From positions 11,570,001 to 11,634,000 of the forward strand of contig CM072346.1 of the NCBI GenBank assembly GCA_036874045.1: a stretch of DNA of 64,000 nucleotides, written 5' to 3'. Of the stretch, positions 57,345 through 64,000 are shown piece after piece (position 1 is the stretch's first letter; every line of letters starts with the position of its first letter). The position numbers and the translations under genes are program-made. The DNA is from Cymodocea nodosa (Eukaryota; Streptophyta; Magnoliopsida; Alismatales; Cymodoceaceae). The notes beneath the pieces are model-generated. The model was not told the DNA's origin. It did not search any database and saw only the letters and a program-made list of their open reading frames with translations.

Positions 57345-58100
57345 CTATCCTATGGCTTTCTTTTGATTTCTTAACATCTTAATTAATTCATCCTTTTGGA
57401 TATCATTTAAATCAGCAACTATTATGATAGGACATCTTCTATCTCTTTCTAAAAATTTATAATGTAAATTTTCAAGCAAAGGTTTTAATTCTAATTTTTG
57501 TCCATCTATAGTAAATGCTTCAATTTCATATAGTTCCACATTTAAATTAGTATAATTAAAAATCTCTTTTTCTTCTTGTATTTCATTGAATCTTTTTATT
57601 TCTAAATAATTATTCATTTCTTCTTGAATAACATCATCTAATACATCCATTTCATCTTCTATAAAATTAATGGATTGAATAAGGATTTTGTCTTCTTCAT
57701 CATCATTAGTTTCTTTAGTTTCAAATAAGTTTATCTTTAAGCATTCATTTCCATATGTCAAAGTCATTTTTCCACTTCTGCAATTTATTATAGCACTTGA
57801 GGTAACCAAAAATGGTCTTCCTAATATCAAGGTTATATCCACTTTGTTATACATGGTTTGTTGATTATCTAAAACAACAAAATATGTTGGATAAATAAAA
57901 TTATCAATCCTAATTAGCACATATTCTATTTTACCTTTAGGATGTCTAATACTTCTATCTATTAACTGAATGATTGTTTTAGTAGGTATTATTCCTTTTA
58001 AACTTAATAAATTAAAGATATTACTAGGCATGATGTTGATTCTAGCTCCTAAGTCTATTAAAATTTTATTCAAGTAGGTTTTTCCTATGGTGTAGGCAAT
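57345..58100 (-). pseudogene. Athila-like protease of the second element
   Basis: ILIDLGARINIMPSNIF near 58060 and LILGRPFLVT near 57820, then an acidic linker and the start of RT (RRCPIIIVADLN, KKAIG). Matches the layout of the protease at 43270-42600. Uninterrupted for 242 codons from 58073, better kept than the rest of the element. Confidence 0.85.
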
Positions 58101-58661
58101 AGTTGGAGTACCAGGATCATTTAATTTTTCTGGGATATGATTGGAGAATAAGGAACTACTTTGGTTAGCTAAAACACTCTTTTTAAATTCTTTCTACTTC
58201 TTTTCTTAGTACATCAATCTTTAAGAAATTTAGCATATGGCAGCTTCTCTTTTAGTAAATTAGTAAAAGTATATTTACTTGAACTTGTTCAAAGATTTCC
58301 TTTATTTTATTTTCCTCATTTGGATTTTGCATCTTTAATTTATTAGGAAATGGAGCCTTAGGAGCTAACATGGATTGTGTTAAATTATCTTCTTGTTGTA
58401 TTTCCTTATTCTACTCTAGATTTAGATTAAAATCATTCTACTCAATTATATTCTCATTCTCATATTCATAAGTTTTCTCAATTAAATCTTCATTGTAGGT
58501 GTCTTTATTATTTTTTTCAGGTTGATTATCTTTTAAAGAAGGAAAATGTATATCTTTTCCAAATCTTAGAGTCACATTAACTTCTTTTATCTCTATATCT
58601 TCATTATTTGTTTGATCATTATTTTGGATTCAACTTATATTAATTTTAGCTTCATCTATTT

Positions 58662-59190
58662 TCACTTCTTCCTAAAATATTTTATTTGTATTGAAAGTTG
58701 TTCTATCATTTTCTCTATATTGTTTTCTATAATATTTTTAGTTTCTAATAAATTTTGATTACTAATGACAAAGTTCTTTTTCCTTGTTTGTATCTGAGAA
58801 TAATTAGATTCTAAACTTTCTATTTGTTTTGCATTGTCATATTTAGTTCCATCATTAAAGTTTTCTATCATTTCATCAATAGTACTTAGTGTTTCTTCTA
58901 ATGACATTTCTTTTTTTTCAACATAATTCCAATTGTATTGTTCTTCTTGATGATAGCATGCATTTGTTAGCTTATAAATTAATGTTTCATTCTCTATAAT
59001 TAAACATTTTTTTCTAGAATGCCCATTTCCATTACATTTTGAAGATTTTATCTCATTATTTGAGTTCATTAATTTCATACTAGAGACAATAGTCCAAACT
59101 GTCTCGTAACTTTGCAATAAACAACGTAAGGGATCTATGTATTGACTTACATATTCTAGTAAGAATACATCTTTTTTAATATTATTTCAC
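58662..59190 (-). pseudogene. Capsid-less 5′ Gag of the second Athila-like element
   Basis: An open frame from about 59190 to 58662 begins within ~40 bp of the PBS. It has a knuckle remnant (SKCNGNGHSRKKC near 59050) and then Glu/Asn-rich coiled-coil sequence. Capsid motifs like those at 30565-29230 are absent. 58100-58661 is frame-shifted linker, with traces such as AIC and LNDPGTPTIAYTIG before the protease. Confidence 0.6.
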
Positions 59191-59226
59191 TAAAATATTC
59201 AAATATTTATAGCACTATTACTCCCA

Positions 59227-59246
59227 AACAATGACACCAATTCTTA
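59227..59246 (-). promoter_or_regulatory. Degenerate Athila primer-binding site, second element
   Basis: On the minus strand TTGGTGTCATTGTTTGGGAG, alignable to TTGGCGCCGTTGCCGGGGA with C-to-T and G-to-A style changes. Confidence 0.65.
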
Positions 59247-59310
59247 TCTTGTCGTTTTTCTTTTAAGATTGTTGTGCTCTTATATTTTATTTTTTTTAAT
59301 TTACTATAGG

Positions 59311-60513
59311 TGTTGTAGGGGTGAATTATGTCTTTAGTAATTAAATACTAGTAGATAAAATAAGAGCACAAAACACTCATAAATGAAATTCTATTCTTTT
59401 ATTTCAAGACGGAATTTACAATATCTTTTCAGCTCAATTCCCTTCTTGATGGTTTTGATATAGTAATGTTCGATATACAATTCAAATAGGAAAACAAAGC
59501 TCTTATTCAAAACTAATTTTGAATTGTATAAAACCTAATCTTTATGCACACAGCTTCTTTCTTTCTCTTTGCTTAGCTTCTGTATCTCTTCTTCTCTAGT
59601 TGTAGAATTTCCAAACTTCTTATGTTTTTAGCTCCTTTTCTGAAATTGCTTAGAATTTCGAACTTCTTCTGATGTTGGAGAACTTTTCAGAATATGAATA
59701 TTCAAACTTAACTTTTCAGTTAGGGATCTAGATTGAATATTCAGACTTGGTTTTTGAGATTGGGATCCCCTATTGTAATGTAGCTCGTACTCTCTATTTG
59801 TAGTCGAACTTTGTTGTCTTTCACGTTCAACATGTTCATCCACTTGATCCACAATCCATAATCAATAATCCACGTACTAATTTTCTCTTTAATCCAAATT
59901 ACTTTCTTTCTGAGTTTCCACTTTCTCCACAATCATTTTGAATTTCCACGATCTCCACTCGTAGATATATCGAGAATTTTATCTTCCTGGAGTCTTGTAG
60001 AATATCTTCTAAGTCTTCGATTTAGTCGAACATTTATCTTTTAAGTCCTATAAAAACTCGAATACTTATCCTTTAACTCTTCAAGTTTTTGCACCTGCAA
60101 AACATGTGACTAAACAAAGAAACTTATCTGTCTGTTAGTCCTTTTATAAAACTCGAACAGTTATCTATCCATGCATATAAAAACTCGAACAGTTATCTAA
60201 CTATTCGATTTTTCATTACCGAACGCACATGGAAAACACATGACAACTTAAAACATTAAAAACACACGTGCAGATAACTTAACTATACGAGTTTTTAACA
60301 TAAAGTATTCGACAAAAACGAAATGTTAACTATCCAAAAGTTTAACTATTGCAAATCTAACTCTTCAGAAATCTTTAATTTATCCAACATAAAAATGAAA
60401 CTTTCCGATAATCTGTTAACTATTATACTTTGAGAAATATACTTAGAGAATATTATGTAGACTTATTTAAAAATGTTAATAAAGCATATATCATCAAAAT
60501 TAAATACCTAACA
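59311..60513 (-). repeat. 3′ LTR of the Sirevirus-like element
   Basis: Right edge CCTAACA (TGTTAGG start in element sense), left edge TGTTGTAGG; ~1203 bp. It is the same LTR as the solo copy at 47996-49205, in the other orientation. Confidence 0.85.
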
Positions 60514-60620
60514 ATCTCCCCCTTTTTGATGATGTCAAAACTTAATAAGTCACATAATTTATATCTCCCCCTTTTTGGCATTATAAAAAAGTAAACAAAC
60601 TATTTTCTCCCCCTTTAGGA
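60514..60620 (-). promoter_or_regulatory. Three polypurine-tract copies upstream of the LTR
   Basis: On the minus strand AAAGGGGGAGA-type tracts lie at about 60515, 60571 and 60606; the first directly abuts the LTR. Multiple PPTs before the 3′ LTR are a published feature of Sireviruses. Confidence 0.8.
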
Positions 60621-60838
60621 AGATTAAGCAAGTTAAATGTAAGGAAGGAAATCTTATTAAGTATATATTAATAAAAATGATAGTTTCAAACATACATAAA
60701 ATTTATGGATTAAGCATAAACTGTTTAAACATAAACTGTGAAAAATAATCACATAACATTAAATTCAATAAACAATTGACATAATATTTTTGGTTACAAA
60801 TTACAAGAAATAAATTATGTAATACATAATTTGTATTA
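60621..60838 (-). other. AT-rich spacer between E-like ORF and PPTs
   Basis: About 220 bp of AT-rich sequence, no ORF or motif seen. Confidence 0.5.
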
Positions 60839-61355
60839 TCACAAGCCTTTGTGTCTTCGAAAAATATCAATCAGAGTATCTAAAATTTTCTTTGCAATTT
60901 CTGTACTAACTCTGTTTATCTGATCAAGTAATGCTTGATCTAAATCATTTTGAGAAACTTGTGATGGTTGTTGTAAAAATTCAGTATGAATGTCTGTTTC
61001 TATACTTGTATGTGTATCTGTATGTATACCTTGTTGTATATCTGTATGTTGTTGTGTTTCTGTAAATTGTGTGGCTTGTTGCTGTGTTTGTCGATCCTAT
61101 TATTGTTGTTGTCTAAGGACAAGTGTATTTGCTTCCTGGTATTTTTGGAGTTCCTTTGCAGAGAAAGATCTTGACTTTAATCTTTTCTATGGCCAAGGTG
61201 TAATATCTATTTAACTTGCCACAATTCTCAAAATCGAATCACCATAAAATAATTTACTCTGCAAATGTAAGATATGAGAAACAAAAATATCATACCAGTT
61301 CACCTGTATATTGTTATTTAATGCATATGTAGCATAAAGACATCTGCCAACTTTT
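60839..61355 (-). pseudogene. E-like accessory ORF, C-terminal part, in a copia element
   Basis: Minus strand. ATYALNNNIQVNWYDIFVSHI and KLFYGDSI, then IDITPWP and KRLKSRSFSAKEL, align with ATYVVVNKIQINWSAVFISKL, KLFYGDLI, IDFTKWTS and KRIRSRTISVKEY of Athila ORF E (31520-33739). A Gln/Thr-rich stretch and an amphipathic tail (ILDTLIDIFRRHKGL) end at TGA 60839. Stops near 61210, 61190 and 61100. Confidence 0.7.
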
Positions 61356-62166
61356 ACCCCATGACCCGGTCTGTTGCACTTGTAGCATATGATTTTGTCT
61401 TTCGTGAATGACTTCTTCTCTATATCTCCAGATGTCTTTGCTGACCTGAAGTTCCTACATTTCTTCAATAGATTTCTAAATTTTCTAGTCAACAACAGTA
61501 AATCATCATTAGAATCACTAGTGACTTCTAAGACTTTATCAGCCTCAAAAGCCAGATCCCTTCTAAGATTTTTCCCTTTTGGATCTAAATGTTGTACTTC
61601 ATAGGCTGTCAGATTTCCTATGAGATCATCAAGAGTATATGTATTTAAATCTTTGGACTCTTCAATAGATGTTGTCTTTTGAGCCCAAATTTTAGTTAAA
61701 GATCTAAGGATCTTTCTTACCAAGTCTTTTTCCTTGAATTTCTTGCCTAAAGATTTTAATGAATTTACAATCTCAAGAAAACGGGAGAACATGTCAGAGA
61801 TACATTCATTTTCGTGCATTTTAAAAAGCTCATATTTATGTACTAACATATTAATCTTAAATTCCTTGACCTGGTTAATACCTTCGTTGACAACTTCTAA
61901 TGCATGTCGTATCTCATATGCAATTTGATATGCAGAAACTTTATTAAATTGATCATGAGATAAAGCACAAAACAAGATGATTAAACCTTTAGCATTCAGT
62001 GCCATTCGCTCCTTTTTATCAAAAGTCCAAGTATCATATGGAGTCGTAACTAACACTATAGGATTGCTAATTATATGCCATAATTTGAAATTGATTGACT
62101 GAAAGAATACTTTCATCCTATATTTTCAGTAGCCATAATTGCTACCATCGAACATAGGAGGACGAT
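61330..62166 (-). pseudogene. Sirevirus-like Gag, fused in frame to the E-like ORF
   Basis: NRPPMFDGSN near 62160, a stop after GY near 62135, then an open frame of 301 codons (62116-61211) including FSRFLEIVNSLKSLGKKF and LLTRKFRNLLKK. The zinc knuckle begins CYKCNRPGH (about 61390) and then switches to GVKVGRC-YATYAL of the E-like ORF. The shared GH at the switch suggests a short-homology deletion. Related to the gag at 15767. Confidence 0.8.
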
Positions 62167-62176
62167 TAGTGGTCTA

Positions 62177-63131
62177 TGTTGTTTTCTTAACAGATCGTTC
62201 AGTTAACCTTCTATGACACGATACTGAAACACTCAGCTCTAAACTCACCGATGCTAGGAGTGAAGAGTAAGAGAAGAAATAATACAGAGAAGAAACAAGA
62301 TTTACGTGGTTCAGCAACAACCTACGTCCATGGAGAGTTGAGGGTTCCTTATGAGCTTTGGCACAATCAACTGCAACGTTTTACAACATCATAAAGGTTT
62401 ATATACTACCCAACTTAGGGTTTATAAACCTTTAATTACATACAAGCCATTATAGTAGAGAAACAATGCTTCGGAGAAGAGGCTATTAATTTCGGAGCCT
62501 TATCTTCTTAACTCTCTGAAATCTACAACATTTTGGATAGTTACAAACTTAACTATCTGAAGAGAATATTCTTTCTGAACGGGCGGTACAGTACTAGGTT
62601 AACTGTCTAAGAGATTCTGTATTTCGGACAGTTACAGACTTAGTTGTCCGAAAAGTCACTTACTTTTCTCTCTCTATCATTTCGGAAGGTTATGCTGATA
62701 ACTCACCGAAAAATGCTTGTCTTTCAGATAGTTATACCTTAACTATCCGAAAACTCACTTAAGTGTCTTTTCAGGCATTTCAAAAGGTTTTGCCGATAAC
62801 CCTCCAAAAAACTCATGAACTTTGGATAGTTACTACCTAACTATCCGAAGATCCACTTAAGTCACTGCTTTCTAGATACTTGGCTTCTTAACTATCCGAA
62901 GATCCACTTAAATGTCCTTTAAGTCATTTCGAATAGTTACAACTTAACTCTCCGAAATCTTTTGACTTTCGGATAGTTAACTCAAAGCCTCCGACTTAAC
63001 TTTTATTTCCAAATACTTAGGTCTGTAACCTACCGAAAATATATAATTGCCAGATACTTAATGCTAACAAGCTTCCGATTGAACCTGAACTACTTGTGGC
63101 ATACTCCACACCTGTAATACTTGCCCTAACA
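62177..63131 (-). repeat. 3′ LTR of a Tnt1/Tork-like copia
   Basis: Right edge CCCTAACA (TGTTAGGG in element sense), left edge TGTTGTTTTC; ~955 bp. Contains TTTACGTGGTTCAGC near 62302 and many TCGGATAGTTA / TAACTATCCGA pairs at 62480-63010. It cuts the Sirevirus-like gag at 62176. The expected target duplication would be GTCTA (62172-62176), with its partner outside the window. Confidence 0.75.
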
Positions 63132-63147
63132 ATCTCCCACTTGGAGT
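63132..63147 (-). promoter_or_regulatory. Polypurine tract of the Tnt1/Tork-like copia
   Basis: On the minus strand CCAAGTGGGAGAT directly before the LTR start TGTTAGGG, the usual form in this lineage. Confidence 0.85.
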
Positions 63148-63249
63148 TTGTCATAATGATCGAAAGAAAAAATCAATCTCTACACTCGACTTACAAATTA
63201 TTGCAATTGCTGCTCAAATAATCATCAACTCTTCATCTCCTTCTACTTT

Positions 63250-64000
63250 TCAATTTTTTAGGAGACCAATTAAGGCCATACAAAGCCTTAATTTCTGTAG
63301 ATTCAGAACTTTAGTTAGCATATCTGCTGCATTTTCAGATCCAGCAATCTTCTAAAGATCTAACCTATTCTGCTCTATCTCTTCCTTATGAAATGAAATC
63401 TCATTCTCATATGCTTGGACCTTGAATGGAACTTCGAATTCTCAGCTAAATAAATTACACTTTGATTGTCATAGAATAGAATGCTTCTATTCTGTTTGTG
63501 CTCTAATTCGGCTAGTACATTCTCTAACCAGATTCTTTCTTTAGCTGCCTCTACTACTACAACATATTCAACTTCTGTGGTCGAGAGTGCAACAATACTT
63601 TGCAACTTGGATCTCCAGCTAATAGCAGTACTTCCTATGTAGAAAACATAACCTGAAGTACTCCTGCTTTTGTCCAACTCTCTTCCTAAATCAGCATCAC
63701 AGTAGCCAATCAATTCAACTAGTCCTTTCTTGAAACTCAGATCTACATCTAGGGAATATCTGAGATATTTGAGTATCCACAGTACCGCAAACCAATGCTC
63801 AGCTCCTGGTTCTGCCATATATCTACTGACTACTCCCACTGCATGAGATATATCAGGTCTTGTGCATATCATGGCATACATTAAACTTCCTACTATTGAA
63901 GCATATGGTATTCTGGACATTCTTGTCCTTTCTTCTTCAGTCTTAGCTGACTGATCTTTAGACAACTTGAAGTGGAGTCCGAGAGGTAGTTTAGTCTTCC
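63250..64000 (-). pseudogene. Tnt1/Tork-like RT C-terminus and RNase H (continues past the window)
   Basis: Minus strand, entering at 64000 in frame (LPLGLHFKLSKDQS). MSRIPYASIVGSLMYAM, CTRPDISHAVGVVSRYM, then RNase H with YCDADLGRELDKSRSTSGYV, ALSTTEVEYV, YDNQSVIYLAENSKFHSRSKH. Open to a stop at 63375, then shifted by a small indel; ENAADMLTKVLNLQKL near 63300 marks the normal end. The best preserved pol piece in the window, so probably among the younger insertions. Confidence 0.85.

Larger units (their letters stand above)
57313..59310 (-). mobile_element. Second, divergent Athila-like element, 5′ part
   Basis: On the minus strand: short LTR remnant (59310-59247), degenerate PBS, capsid-less gag with knuckle remnant, frame-shifted linker, protease and the start of RT, cut at 57313. 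Its proteins differ clearly from those at 39787-44459, so it is a different family of the same lineage. Confidence 0.75.
59311..62176 (-). mobile_element. Sirevirus-like copia with gag fused to an E-like ORF, pol deleted
   Basis: On the minus strand: gag (62166 on), fusion point in the zinc knuckle, E-like ORF, three PPT-like tracts, 3′ LTR (60513-59311). The 5′ end is cut at 62176 by a Tnt1/Tork-like LTR. Pol is absent, removed by a deletion from the knuckle to the E-like ORF. Confidence 0.8.

Noticed and set aside
60986-61214. Cys-rich plus-strand frames of 62 and 74 codons
   Set aside because: Antisense of the Gln/Thr-rich part of the E-like ORF, which turns into Cys/Val-rich sequence on the other strand.

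Overview
The window is nuclear DNA of a flowering plant, probably a eudicot; I cannot narrow it further. Evidence: one spliced, intron-containing plant-type gene at the left end, then about 58 kb of AT-rich, nested LTR retrotransposons carrying plant primer-binding sites (tRNA-Met type for Ty1/copia, tRNA-Asp type for the Athila-like Ty3/gypsy elements). There are no bacterial operons, tRNAs, rRNAs or CRISPR arrays.

Region 1 (1-5.5 kb): a three-exon gene for a ~1559-residue, acidic then Arg/Ser-rich, probably nuclear protein of unknown function. Region 2 (5.5-24.3 kb): a decayed copia gag split by a solo LTR with a clean 5-bp target duplication; an Athila LTR; a Sirevirus-like copia with full but stop-riddled gag-pol whose 5′ LTR is itself split by a 2.15-kb solo LTR; then the tail and LTR start of an Athila-like element and a mosaic of copia LTR pieces.

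Region 3 (24.3-45 kb, minus strand): a very large Athila-like element with an odd order. Read 5′ to 3′ it is LTR, PBS, a short gag with zinc knuckle but no capsid domain, PR-RT-RH-IN, a tandem hairpin array, a long accessory ORF (called E here), a small conserved ORF, a capsid-type gag domain, an F-box gene, a polypurine tract and LTR. A ~5.45-kb block (IN to capsid gag) is present twice in tandem. The F-box gene is intronless and complete except for one in-frame stop.

Region 4 (45-52.5 kb): opposed Athila LTR fragments, a small non-autonomous element with a 187-bp tandem repeat, another solo LTR with target duplication, and a third, plus-strand copy of E, small ORF and gag start. Region 5 (52.5-64 kb): a copia element with a nearly perfect 1199-bp tandem duplication across LTR end, PBS and gag; a second, divergent Athila-like piece that also has a capsid-less 5′ gag; a Sirevirus-like copia in which gag is fused to an E-like ORF; and the 3′ end of a Tnt1/Tork-like copia running off the window.

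The points most worth following are the F-box gene carried inside the Athila-like element, the relocation of the capsid domain to the 3′ half, and an accessory ORF shared between gypsy and copia elements. All coding parts of the retroelements are broken; nearly every premature stop I could compare is a C-to-T or G-to-A change, as expected from decay of methylated DNA. Boundaries and homology were judged by eye.
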